From: Parasedimentitalea marina
GTDB lineage: Bacteria > Pseudomonadota > Alphaproteobacteria > Rhodobacterales > Rhodobacteraceae
Direction: 5' to 3'
DNA length: 64,000 bases
Assembly: GCF_004006175.1 (NCBI RefSeq)
Contig: NZ_CP033219.1
Span: forward strand, 2,046,001 to 2,110,000
Numbering within the stretch: position 1 is the stretch's first letter; each line of letters begins with the position of its first letter. The translations under genes and the position numbers were made by a program. Positions 17,257-25,276 of the stretch are shown piece after piece. The notes under the pieces were generated by a model. That model ran no database searches and was not told where the DNA came from. It saw only the letters and a program-made list of their open reading frames with translations.

Positions 17257-18480
17257 TTATTCTGCGGGCATCTGTGCTTCGACCCTACCCATGCGGAGCA
17301 TGAGTAGAAATGCCGTGCTAATCATAGTCAAAATCCCCACGCTAAGTGGCAGCAGAGACCCGTCAAAGAGAAGTCCGATCGGGGCCGCTATGATCGCGCC
17401 AAACACGGTGGAGATCGCTCCTATGACCGAGGCCGCCATTCCGGCGATGTGACCCATCGGTTCCATTGCCATTGCGTTCAGGTTACCCAATGTCATGCCA
17501 ACCATGAAAAACAAAGTGGTTTGCCAGGCGACAAATATGGCGAACTGTACTGTGTCAGGTAAGGCGATATTGCTGAGAACAAGCACGGCTGTTGAAAATA
17601 TAATTTGGCTGGCCAGTGACCAGGTCACCATCCGGCGCATCCCGACTTTGACCACGACGATTGCGTTTAACATACTGGCGCTGCCAGAAATTAGAGCAAC
17701 CAAACCAAACCAAAATGGAAAGCTATCTGCGCGTCCAAAGATTGTATCATAGACTGGCTGGACCATCGTGAGCATGGTCAAAAGTGAACCCATGCAAAGG
17801 GTTTGGACCAAAATGGATAGGCGTACAGTTGGATGTGCAAACATCTCTCGGCCTGCTTTCATCAGGAGCGGTATCTTAAAGGCACGGCGATTTTCAGGTG
17901 CGAGCGTCTCGGGAAGGCGGAGAATGGTCCAGATTACCACGATAATTAGAAAGAGTGAGATAGCGATGAAAATTGCGCGCCAGCCAGCGATTGAGATAAT
18001 GCCAAGGCCCAGCAAAGGGGCAAAAGCCGGTACCAGAGTGAAGATCATCATGGCGATGGACAACACGCGCGCCATTTCACGGCCTGAAAACAGGTCCCGG
18101 ACAATGGCAATTGCAACGACTCGTGGACCTGCAGCCCCAAGCCCCATGATGACCCGGGTGATCAATAGCAGCTCAAGCGACGAACTTGCCCAGGCTGCGG
18201 CTGCGGACAAAACATAAACTGTGGCGCCGACAAGAATTACGGGTTTGCGTCCAAAAGCGTCAGACAGGGGACCGGTAAAAAAGGTCCCTATGCCAAGCCC
18301 AAACATAAAGGCTGTTAGAATAAGTTGTGCACGGTTGATGTCATTGGGACTTAGGGCTGCTCCGATTTCCGGTAGAGCAGGCAGCATTGCATCGATCGAG
18401 AATGCAATTGTTGCAAACATCATTGCGACTAACGCAGTAAGTTCGGCCTTTGACATTTTACTTTTGACGGGGTTGGACAT
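17257..18480 (-). CDS. Bcr/CflA family multidrug efflux MFS transporter
   Basis: 407 aa with about twelve hydrophobic helices. The start region reads AMMFATIAFSIDAMLPALPEIG, and the loop 2-3 signature is FTGPLSDAFGRKPVILVG. Helix 5 carries GAAGPRVVAIAIVRDLFSGREMARVLS, the drug-proton antiporter motif of this branch. It acts in the inner membrane and exports small hydrophobic compounds (bicyclomycin and chloramphenicol in characterised members); the natural substrate is unknown. Single gene, ending at the bidirectional terminator shared with mfd. Confidence 0.9.
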   Translation of the reverse strand: MSNPVKSKMSKAELTALVAMMFATIAFSIDAMLPALPEIGAALSPNDINRAQLILTAFMFGLGIGTFFTGPLSDAFGRKPVILVGATVYVLSAAAAWASSSLELLLITRVIMGLGAAGPRVVAIAIVRDLFSGREMARVLSIAMMIFTLVPAFAPLLGLGIISIAGWRAIFIAISLFLIIVVIWTILRLPETLAPENRRAFKIPLLMKAGREMFAHPTVRLSILVQTLCMGSLLTMLTMVQPVYDTIFGRADSFPFWFGLVALISGSASMLNAIVVVKVGMRRMVTWSLASQIIFSTAVLVLSNIALPDTVQFAIFVAWQTTLFFMVGMTLGNLNAMAMEPMGHIAGMAASVIGAISTVFGAIIAAPIGLLFDGSLLPLSVGILTMISTAFLLMLRMGRVEAQMPAE

Positions 18481-18778
18481 TGCTTACCTCAAGCGGCACA
18501 AAACGTGCAAAATGTGATCGGATCCAATACGGGAGCTATTTGAGCGGCGCTATCATATTAGCAACCGGTCAGCCATATGCTTGCTTGCACATTGGTCTGT
18601 GCATGGATGTCGAAAAAAGTGGGGGGCGCTGCCCCCTCTTGTTGCCATGCTTGGCAACAATTCACCCCCGGGATATTTGGAGCCAGATGAAGCGGATCAC
18701 AATTGTATTCTGTTTTGAGGTAGAAAGTGCATTCGCCAAGTGGCTGAGCAATTTTTGTACTGGACCGCAATCATTGGT
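18481..18778. other. Intergenic region with repeat element
   Basis: No credible gene. It holds the upstream region of the exporter gene (start at 18480) and, nearer the other side, one copy of a hairpin-plus-30-bp repeat described separately. An additional perfect 7-bp hairpin (18641-18647 with 18652-18658) lies inside the element. Confidence 0.6.
18621..18692. repeat. Hairpin plus conserved 30-bp element, copy 1
   Basis: A G/C hairpin (GGGGGC 18622-18627 with GCCCCC 18631-18636) is followed after a second hairpin by a 30-base block at 18663-18692 starting CACCCCCGGGATATTT and ending GCCAGATGAAG. The block matches the copy at 25227-25256 at 27 of 30 positions. The GATGAAG end points to the 3' end of the frnE-like gene on the minus strand, 86 bp away. 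Confidence 0.75.
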
Positions 18779-19423
18779 CTAACCGGGGTTAACCTGTTCC
18801 ATGATTTCACCGATCACTTTGAGCCAGAGTTCAGGCGGTTGAGCACCCGGGACAGCATGTTTATTGTCGACAATAAACGTGGGAACAGAGGTCACGCCCA
18901 TCTGACGACTATGGGCATCGCGAGATTTGATGTCGTCAATATCGTTGTCAGTTGCGAGAAGTTTTTGCACTACAGCGGCATCCATGCCGATGCTATCCGC
19001 AATATCGCCAAGAACTTCGGCATTGCCGATGTCGCGGGCATCGACAAAATAGGCATGAAACAAAGCATCAACGGCCGCTGTCTGTTTGCTTTCGATTCCG
19101 GCCCAATGAATCAGACGGTGTGCATCCAATGTATTTGGCGTACGCTTCATGGCTTCAAAATTGATCTGCAATCCGGCATTTTGGGCGTGTTCAACGATCG
19201 GAGCGTAGACCTTTACTGCGGCCTCTTTTCCGCCAAACTTTCCTTCCAGATAGGCGCGTCGATCCATGCCTTCGGCAGGCATGTCGGGGTTCAGTTGAAA
19301 GGGGTGCCATTCAATGACGAATGGATGGTCCGGGATCTGTGCCAGCGCCTTATCCAGATTGTTTTTCCCAATGTAACACCAGGGGCAAATGGGATCTGAG
19401 ATGATGTCAAGTTTAACGGTCAT
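18779..19423 (-). CDS. DsbA-family (FrnE-like) dithiol oxidoreductase
   Basis: 214 aa from ATG 19423; the frame stays open upstream but the conserved start MTVKLDIISDPICPWCYIGK sets the N-terminus. The CPWC active site is at residues 13-16 in a thioredoxin-like fold with a long helical insertion, and the cis-Pro segment is GVTSVPTFIVDN near residue 170. No signal peptide, so it is cytoplasmic, as in FrnE/2-hydroxychromene-2-carboxylate isomerase relatives. Its start overlaps the acyl-CoA ligase stop by 11 bases, so the two are translationally coupled. The substrate is not known. Confidence 0.88.
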   Translation of the reverse strand: MTVKLDIISDPICPWCYIGKNNLDKALAQIPDHPFVIEWHPFQLNPDMPAEGMDRRAYLEGKFGGKEAAVKVYAPIVEHAQNAGLQINFEAMKRTPNTLDAHRLIHWAGIESKQTAAVDALFHAYFVDARDIGNAEVLGDIADSIGMDAAVVQKLLATDNDIDDIKSRDAHSRQMGVTSVPTFIVDNKHAVPGAQPPELWLKVIGEIMEQVNPG

Positions 19424-20939
19424 GTGAGGATGAAACCTTGTAGAAAGTAGGCAGAGCGCGCCGCAGTAGTTTACCGTTGGCGCCGAGCGGCAGGGATGGC
19501 AGGTGGATATAGACGCGGGGTTGCTTGTAACGTGCCAGGTGAGCATTGGCAAAAGACTGCAGAGCGTCGTCGTTCAATTTTGTGGGAGCGGTATAGAAGG
19601 CGCCAATGACAAATGTGCCTGGCTTAATCTCGACAGTTGCTGCGCCGATCTGGGTGATGTCGGGATGTTGAGACAGTGCAGATTCCACCTCGAGTGGCGA
19701 GACACGAAAACCTCCTGCATTCATCATGTCATCGTTGCGTCCAAGGTATGTAATCTGTCCATCCTCGGTCAGTTTGCCCAGATCACCTGTCAAAAACCAA
19801 TCACCCTGAAATTTGGCAGCGGTTTCGTCGGGATCATTCAGATAGCACAGCATAAGCCCCGGATCCGAGCGGTGTATTGCAATAATGCCTTCATCACCAA
19901 GGGGAACGGGCCCGTCCTCACCAATAATTGCAACGCGTCGCCCGGGTTGCGGTTGGCCTAAACTGTGATTTTGCGCGGGGCGGCTTGGACTGGACGATAT
20001 GAATGTCGAGCACTCAGACATGCCATATGCTTCGAACAGCTCGGTTCCGGTGGCTTTGGTCCAGGCCTGATGCAAATCAGTGGATAGTTTTTCTCCGGCG
20101 CTAAGCCCATGTCGCAAAGTAGGCAAGTCCAGCCGTGACTTCCCCTTTAGGGCTTTGCGGTATACCCCGGGCGCGGCCGCAAAAATACTGGCCTTATGGG
20201 TGCGGAGCAAATTTGGCAGATCAGCAAGATCTGTGTCCGCAGATGGGATCAAGGCCGTCGCGCCGATGGTCCAGGGATCCATCAGACCTGTTCCCAAAGT
20301 ATAGGTCCAATTGAACGCGCCAGCATGTAGCAGCCGGTCATCCGCTTTTAGATCGTACCAACCGGCGACCATCATCTGCCGCGCCCAAATGGCTCGGTGC
20401 GCATGCGCTACTGCACGCGGAAATCCGCCGGTACCTGAGGTAAAGACGATATAGGCTAATCGTTCGGGGTCGCCGAGGTTGAATTCGCAAGGGGGGAGGT
20501 CGCGCATCTTGATAAGTGAGTCGGTGGTGATTTGATGTACATGCGGTCCACAGTCTACCTGTGGGTCACGTAGAACCGCAGCCGGTGACAGCTCGGTGAT
20601 CATTTTGGCAGTGTCGGCTGTGGTCAACTGGGAAGAGGTCGGAACCGGAATAAGACCGGCTGCAATGGCTCCAAGATAGGCGATGGGAAATTCAACCGTA
20701 TTGCCCAATCGCATTAAAACGATGTCGCCTGGTTTCAGACCGGTTTGCAATAACCCTGTCCCGGTGCCCCGCACCGCATTTTCTAAGGCGCGGTAGGTCC
20801 AGGTTTTAGCCTTTGTGCCAGAGATAATGGACAGGGCTGGTTTATCAGGGGTCAGTGGCGCATGGCGCAGCACATGCGCCGCCAGATTGAACGGTGCAGG
20901 GCAGGGTTTGAATGGACCTTGGTCAAAGATAGACAACAT
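19413..20939 (-). CDS. AMP-dependent acyl-CoA synthetase/ligase
   Basis: 508 aa. Class I adenylate-forming enzyme: the P-loop YIVFTSGTGGFPRAVAHAHR is near residue 165, the A5-type motif is EAYGMSECS near 300, and the Asp of the ATP-ribose motif is in WFLTGDLGKL near 390. The C-terminal lysine required for adenylation is present in GANGKLLRRALP. It should activate a carboxylic acid to acyl-AMP and then acyl-CoA (benzoate-CoA-ligase-like layout), but the acid is not determined. It is first in a two-gene operon with the FrnE-like gene and only 64 bp from the divergent XRE-cupin regulator, which is the likely regulator. Confidence 0.88.
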   Translation of the reverse strand: MLSIFDQGPFKPCPAPFNLAAHVLRHAPLTPDKPALSIISGTKAKTWTYRALENAVRGTGTGLLQTGLKPGDIVLMRLGNTVEFPIAYLGAIAAGLIPVPTSSQLTTADTAKMITELSPAAVLRDPQVDCGPHVHQITTDSLIKMRDLPPCEFNLGDPERLAYIVFTSGTGGFPRAVAHAHRAIWARQMMVAGWYDLKADDRLLHAGAFNWTYTLGTGLMDPWTIGATALIPSADTDLADLPNLLRTHKASIFAAAPGVYRKALKGKSRLDLPTLRHGLSAGEKLSTDLHQAWTKATGTELFEAYGMSECSTFISSSPSRPAQNHSLGQPQPGRRVAIIGEDGPVPLGDEGIIAIHRSDPGLMLCYLNDPDETAAKFQGDWFLTGDLGKLTEDGQITYLGRNDDMMNAGGFRVSPLEVESALSQHPDITQIGAATVEIKPGTFVIGAFYTAPTKLNDDALQSFANAHLARYKQPRVYIHLPSLPLGANGKLLRRALPTFYKVSSSHDR

Positions 20940-21003
20940 GCAACTTGGCTATCGCGGGTGGTGGCGCGTTGCAAGCAGCCGGGGGGCAGCCTATAGAGAT
21001 AGC

Positions 21004-21627
21004 ATGACAAATAAAGATCCAAAATCGTTGATTACCATTGCCCGAAGCTCTGGTGACCAGAGTGAAGCAGAACCGTTAGATCTGGGTATGCGGGTGCGTG
21101 AATTACGCAAGGCACGCGACTGGACATTGGAACATGCCGCTAATCAGGCTGGATTGGCCCGGTCGACCTTGTCGAAGATCGAAAATGGCCAAATGTCACC
21201 CACTTACGATGCGCTAAAGAAGTTGGCGATTGGGCTGCAAATCTCTGTTCCACAGCTTTTTACACCTCCACAACGGGATCAGGTCAACGGTCGTTTGGCC
21301 GTGACAAAGACCGGTGAAGGGGCAGCCCATGCCACCACGACCTATGAGCACGAATTGTTGGCTGACAGTCTATCGCGCAAACAAATGCTGCCGTATCGCG
21401 CCCGGGTTCGGGCCCGTTCGATGGATGAGTTCGATGGCTGGGTCCGTCACGATGGAGAAGAGTTTTTGTATGTGCTTACTGGCGTAGTCAAGCTTTACAC
21501 TGAATTCTACGAGCCGATTGAGATGCGGCGCGGTGATAGTGCGTATTATGACGCCGCTATGGGTCACAATGTTATTTCGTCCAGCGACGAGGATGCGACT
21601 ATTTTGTGGGTCACGTCGTTGGCCTGA
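21004..21627 (+). CDS. XRE-family transcriptional regulator with C-terminal cupin
   Basis: 207 aa from ATG 21004; the frame is open further up but overlaps the ligase gene on the other strand. An HTH_XRE domain spans about residues 30-85 (VRELRKARDWTLEHAANQAG, then LSKIENGQMSPTYDALKKLA), followed by a cupin-2 domain to the end (DGEEFLYVLTGVVKLYTEFYEP, then GDSAYYDAAMGHNV). Such fusions (PuuR, SutR-like) repress or activate adjacent catabolic genes and bind small ligands in the cupin. The 64-bp divergent spacing to the acyl-CoA ligase suggests control of that operon; this is inference. Confidence 0.87.
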   Translation: MTNKDPKSLITIARSSGDQSEAEPLDLGMRVRELRKARDWTLEHAANQAGLARSTLSKIENGQMSPTYDALKKLAIGLQISVPQLFTPPQRDQVNGRLAVTKTGEGAAHATTTYEHELLADSLSRKQMLPYRARVRARSMDEFDGWVRHDGEEFLYVLTGVVKLYTEFYEPIEMRRGDSAYYDAAMGHNVISSSDEDATILWVTSLA

Positions 21628-21645
21628 GCAGATAATGGGGAAAGG

Positions 21646-21867
21646 TCAGCCTTCAACCTCATACAGCAAGCCTTCAATGAAAAGGAAATCATCTACCTCT
21701 TCACGGGCTTCTGTCAGGGTAAGTTGGTGTGTTTTGGCAAGATGCGCAATAAAGGCCTCGCGGTCTTGCAATAGGGATGGCACCAGATCCGGATGCAGAT
21801 AGGGAAATCGGTTTTTCATCCGCGGTAGGCTGGCGGCCCTGACATTCGTTGAACGTAAAGCTGTCAT
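21646..21867 (-). CDS. Conserved small hypothetical protein
   Basis: 73 aa. The start at 21867 has a strong GAGAGGAG ribosome-binding site a few bases upstream, which is the main support for a real gene. It is a soluble protein with no signal or membrane segment, carrying a basic N-terminal half and an acidic C-terminal helix (TLTEAREEVDDFLFIEGLL). It is convergent with the XRE-cupin gene, with 18 bp between stops. Function unknown. Confidence 0.65.
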   Translation of the reverse strand: MTALRSTNVRAASLPRMKNRFPYLHPDLVPSLLQDREAFIAHLAKTHQLTLTEAREEVDDFLFIEGLLYEVEG

Positions 21868-22187
21868 AGCCGCTCCTCTCACCGGGCAACAACGGGTCTC
21901 TTACTGGTTTAGTGTACTTAATAATGTCACCGAAAGATACAGTCGGACGGTGAACCAACATCTGCGGCTGGTGAGCGAAAGTGGAGGCAAAATGTGCCAT
22001 TGGAAAATAACGGGTGAAAATTGTCTATATGCGCTGGTGTAAGACAACTTTTCTGGGCTGACCGGCTTAACCATGTTGGTTCGGTCTGAGGTCGCTCGTT
22101 CTAATCGCCGACCACAGAGGCTCGTTTCTAGGGCATTGATACCGTAGAAATGAACCCCTGCAGTCACACCAAGATCAGCTGTCAAAC
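21868..22187. other. Intergenic region, nothing recognised
   Basis: About 320 bp between the small hypothetical gene and the stop of the solute-binding protein gene, both on the minus strand. It should contain the promoter of the former. No ORF with a credible ribosome-binding site, repeat or terminator was seen. Confidence 0.5.
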
Positions 22188-24005
22188 TTAATTTGGATCA
22201 TACCACCAGACAGTGGGCATGAACTGTGGCCGATCGCCATAAATCGGTAGGGTTTCCGGAAAGTGCAATTCTTTGGCATGGGCAATGCGACCTTTGTCAA
22301 ATTGCCAAATTGGAATCACATAACGGCCCGTCGTCAGAACCCGGTCCAAAGCTCTTACTGCTGAAATGAAATGCTCGGCGCTGGTTGCGTTGAGCATCTC
22401 GGGGATTAAGGCCTCGACCACCGGGCTGTCCACACCCATAATATTGCGGGATCCGGGTTGAGTTACTCCGTCGCGGCCCCAATACAGAAATTGTTCATTC
22501 CCGGGGCTAAGTGACAGATCAACACGAAAATGGGTCATGTCAAAATCATACTCTTTTTGACGTGCAACATACTGAGCGTTATCAACAGTTTCAGTGGTGA
22601 CCGTGATTCCAAGGCGTTCGAGCGCGCGTGCGTAGATTTCGACAACAGTCTGCATTTCGCTATCGCCTTGGCGCAAAAGAACTGAGAATTCGAAAGCAGC
22701 GCCCTGAGAATCTCGCAAGACACCGTCCTGAACCGACCAACCTGCTTCATTCAACAGATTTGTTGCTGTGCGAAGGTTCTTGCGGTTTCGTTCCGTCCCA
22801 TCACTTACTGGTAGCGCGTATCCATCCAGCGCCCCAGGCAAGAGGTTGTTTGCATAGGGTTCCAGCATTTCCCGCACATCGCCTTCGGCAGGACCGGATT
22901 GCATGCCCAGCGCAGAGTTTGAGTAATAGGAGGTAATGCGGGGCTGTGTGCCGCCGGTGATTGTTCCATTGATATATTCAAAATTGAAGGCGTAAATAAG
23001 CGCCTCACGTACGCGCCAGTCCGCAAAAAGGGATCTGCGGGTATTCATAGCCAACCCGGTAATACCAGACGGTCGTTGGTGCGGGATTTCCGACTTCACC
23101 ACATCGCCGTTTTGGACCGCAGGGAAATTATAGTTGTTGTCCCATTTTCCAGCATTGTATTCACGCACTGCAGTCAGTTCACCAACCTTAAAGGCTTCGA
23201 ACAAGACAGTTGAGTCGCCAAAAAATTCAATCCGCATCTCGTCAAAATTCTGCGTACCACGCCGAAATGCCAGATCCTTGCCCCAATACTCAGGGTTACG
23301 CAGCAGGTTGACGTATCGGCCGGGATCAGAGGCGTCGATGACATAGGCGCCGGTCCCGATCGGCGCTTCGATAGGGCCGCTTTCAGCAAAATCCTTACCC
23401 GCCCACTGATCTTTTTTCAAAATAGGTCTCAAGCCGGCAAGCAAAGCCAGTTCGCGATCCTCGGTGTTGAAATCAATTCTCACCTTCTGTGGGCCAGTCT
23501 GCGCTATGCTTGCGACCTTGGACCAGAACCCACGGTAGCGCGGGTGTCCAACGGTGCCCAGGGTTTCATATGACCAGATCACATCCTCGACTGTGACTGG
23601 AGATCCATCCGAAAAGCGGGCTTCGGGCCGAAGCGTGAATTCAACCCATGATCGGTCTTCTGGTGTTTCGATGGTTTCGGCCAAAAGCCCGTATAGAGAA
23701 AAGGGCTCATCCCAGGACCGGCCCATAAGACTCTCATAGCCCCAGAACCGAAGTTGCCATGGAGAAGTGCCTTTCAACACAAAGGGATTGAGTGAATCAA
23801 AGCCGCCGGTGTTGCCAAATACAACACGTCCCCCTTTGGGCGCTTCAGGATAGGCATAGGGCAGCGAAACATAATCCGGAGGTAAGGCAGGCTCGCCATA
23901 CATCGCAATACCATGAGCTGATTCTGCAACTGCACAATTAACGCTTAGAAGCAGGGTGATACCTGCCATCGTTGACGTGACTTTTTTGAAAAACACTGAT
24001 CGCAT
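22188..24005 (-). CDS. Extracellular solute-binding protein family 5 (YejA/oligopeptide type)
   Basis: 605 aa. A signal peptide is visible at residues 1-27 (basic start, hydrophobic LLLSVNCAVA, cleavage after AVA). The mature protein has the SBP_bac_5 pattern: SFSLYGLLAETIE-type start, WVEFTLRPEARFSDGSPVTVEDVIWSYE region, and the FDMTHFR and SPGNEQFLYWG motifs near the end as in YejA-like microcin or peptide binders. It should bind an oligopeptide in the periplasm for an ABC importer. No permease or ATPase gene is adjacent, so its partner must be elsewhere. Single-gene unit. Confidence 0.9.
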   Translation of the reverse strand: MRSVFFKKVTSTMAGITLLLSVNCAVAESAHGIAMYGEPALPPDYVSLPYAYPEAPKGGRVVFGNTGGFDSLNPFVLKGTSPWQLRFWGYESLMGRSWDEPFSLYGLLAETIETPEDRSWVEFTLRPEARFSDGSPVTVEDVIWSYETLGTVGHPRYRGFWSKVASIAQTGPQKVRIDFNTEDRELALLAGLRPILKKDQWAGKDFAESGPIEAPIGTGAYVIDASDPGRYVNLLRNPEYWGKDLAFRRGTQNFDEMRIEFFGDSTVLFEAFKVGELTAVREYNAGKWDNNYNFPAVQNGDVVKSEIPHQRPSGITGLAMNTRRSLFADWRVREALIYAFNFEYINGTITGGTQPRITSYYSNSALGMQSGPAEGDVREMLEPYANNLLPGALDGYALPVSDGTERNRKNLRTATNLLNEAGWSVQDGVLRDSQGAAFEFSVLLRQGDSEMQTVVEIYARALERLGITVTTETVDNAQYVARQKEYDFDMTHFRVDLSLSPGNEQFLYWGRDGVTQPGSRNIMGVDSPVVEALIPEMLNATSAEHFISAVRALDRVLTTGRYVIPIWQFDKGRIAHAKELHFPETLPIYGDRPQFMPTVWWYDPN

Positions 24006-24085
24006 TTTGGCAACAATCCCACTTGGGCTATATTTCCTTGTGTTATCAATGTACCCCGGCTTTTACGCCTTTTCAAACTTTTAGC

Positions 24086-24114
24086 TTGGATAACGCCGGT
24101 TTATTGAGTATAAC
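24086..24114 (+). promoter_or_regulatory. Candidate sigma70 promoter of the small RNA
   Basis: A -35 TTGGAT at 24086-24091, a 17-bp spacer and a -10 TATAAC at 24109-24114. Spacing is ideal and the -10 matches at five of six positions. Transcription would start near 24121. Confidence 0.55.
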
Positions 24115-24120
24115 TAACTC

Positions 24121-24196
24121 ACTGCTCGATAGGTTTCTTGCCTGTATGAAACCTGCCTCAATAACTTGACGCCCGCTTCGCGCGGGCGTTTTTTTT
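24121..24196 (+). ncRNA. Candidate trans-acting small RNA, about 76 nt
   Basis: A promoter-like sequence (24086-24114) and a strong intrinsic terminator (8-bp stem ACGCCCGC/GCGGGCGT, 24169-24176 with 24182-24189, then eight T) enclose about 76 bases with no ORF and no + strand gene upstream to terminate. The transcript would fold into a 5' hairpin (AGGTTTC 24131-24137 with GAAACCT 24148-24154), a short unpaired stretch (TGCCTCAATAACTTG) and the terminator hairpin with U tail, the layout of Hfq-dependent sRNAs. No known family is recognised. An alternative is a leader-attenuator for bdhA, but the gap of 228 bp makes this less likely. Confidence 0.5.
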
Positions 24197-24424
24197 GTCA
24201 GAGCGTTAACTAATACCCATCCAAATTGAGAATGCGCGGTCTCGGGGAAGTGGATTTACAGATGCTAGGCTGCCATATGAGCATGGCGCGGTTTGCGCAA
24301 GTGATTAAGCCTTTTCACAGGAAATTCTCTAAAACGAATTCTACATAACTATCGTTTTCTTTGCAGGTGCAGCATGGCAAGTTACTGTATAGACAAAATG
24401 ACATCAAATGAAGGGAAGAGGCGA

Positions 24425-25198
24425 ATGTCCTTGCAAGGAAAAACCGCAGTTGTGACTGGATCGAATTCGGGTATCGGACTGGGGGTGGCGCGGGAGTTAG
24501 CGCGCGCAGGGGCAAATCTGGTGCTGAATTCGTTCACGGAAACGGATGAGGATCATGCACTTGCGAAGTCGCTAGCAGCAGAGTTCGATGTGTCCGCCAA
24601 GTATATCAAGGCTGACATGTCTATTGGACAGGAGTGCCGAGACCTGATCAAGGCCGCAGGAGCCTGTGATATCTTGGTTAATAACGCTGGTATTCAGCAT
24701 GTTGCGCCGATCGATGAATTTCCTTTGGAAAAGTGGGACGCAATCATAGCGATTAATCTGAATTCAGTCTTTCATACCACGGCAGCAGCATTGCCAGTGA
24801 TGCGTGCAGCCGGTTGGGGGCGGGTGGTCAACATAGCTTCGGCACATGGATTGACGGCCTCACCCTTCAAGTCAGCATATGTCGCGGCAAAACACGGGGT
24901 TGTGGGCATGACCAAATCCGTGGCCCTGGAAACGGCGCAGGATCCAATTACCTGCAATGCGGTGTGCCCGGGTTATGTGCTAACACCCTTGGTCGAGGCA
25001 CAAATCCCCAACACCATGGCTGAATATGACATGGACCGGGAAACCGTTATCCGTGAGGTCATGTTGGCACGCCAGCCATCTAAAGAGTTCGCGACTGTTG
25101 AGCAACTAGGGGGAACCGTCGCCTTTTTGTGTTCTTCCGCCGCCGCGCAGATCACCGGAACCACGCTGAGCGTCGATGGTGGTTGGACAGCCTTGTAA
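24425..25198 (+). CDS. bdhA: D-3-hydroxybutyrate dehydrogenase (SDR)
   Basis: 257 aa from ATG 24425, preceded by GGAAGAGG; earlier in-frame codons are not conserved-looking. Classical short-chain dehydrogenase: cofactor motif TGSNSGIGLG, NNAG structural motif, catalytic Ser in NIASAHG, and YVAAK with catalytic Tyr and Lys. The IQHVAPIDEFPLEKWDAIIA segment and the C-terminal SVDGGWTAL are typical for 3-hydroxybutyrate dehydrogenase, which oxidises 3-hydroxybutyrate to acetoacetate with NAD in polyhydroxybutyrate turnover. A monocistronic unit; the inverted repeat upstream could be its operator. Confidence 0.9.
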   Translation: MSLQGKTAVVTGSNSGIGLGVARELARAGANLVLNSFTETDEDHALAKSLAAEFDVSAKYIKADMSIGQECRDLIKAAGACDILVNNAGIQHVAPIDEFPLEKWDAIIAINLNSVFHTTAAALPVMRAAGWGRVVNIASAHGLTASPFKSAYVAAKHGVVGMTKSVALETAQDPITCNAVCPGYVLTPLVEAQIPNTMAEYDMDRETVIREVMLARQPSKEFATVEQLGGTVAFLCSSAAAQITGTTLSVDGGWTAL

Positions 25199-25209
25199 CG
25201 GAATGTAGG

Positions 25210-25256
25210 GCGGGGGCCAGCCCCCGCACCCCCGGGATATTTATGGCCAGATGAAG
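25210..25256. repeat. Hairpin plus conserved 30-bp element, copy 2
   Basis: A perfect 8-bp hairpin GCGGGGGC/GCCCCCGC (25210-25217 with 25220-25227) is followed directly by the conserved block CACCCCCGGGATATTT...GCCAGATGAAG (25227-25256), matching 27 of 30 bases of the copy at 18663-18692. Its GATGAAG end is 20 bp from the stop of the DUF502 gene on the minus strand. Confidence 0.78.
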
Positions 25257-25276
25257 TACCGAAAGCCCGAGTGGGT

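Larger units (their letters stand above)
24006..24424. other. Intergenic region with promoter-terminator unit
   Basis: About 420 bp without a protein gene. It contains a candidate sRNA (24121-24196) with its own promoter, and the upstream region of bdhA. Within the latter there is an inverted repeat AAAACGA-N14-TCGTTTT (24331-24337 and 24352-24358) and a TGCA-GG-TGCA stretch near 24363. Confidence 0.6.

Noticed and set aside
17495..18217. + strand frames of up to 149 codons antisense to the MFS exporter
   Set aside because: They are mirror frames of a hydrophobic protein gene; the minus strand has clear MFS motifs.
18740..19399. A 219-codon + strand frame opposite the FrnE-like gene
   Set aside because: The minus strand encodes the CPWC oxidoreductase; this frame has no domain and no promoter or ribosome-binding site.
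24374..24424. Longer N-terminus for bdhA
   Set aside because: The extra 17 residues do not match SDR N-termini, and GGAAGAGG precedes the ATG at 24425.
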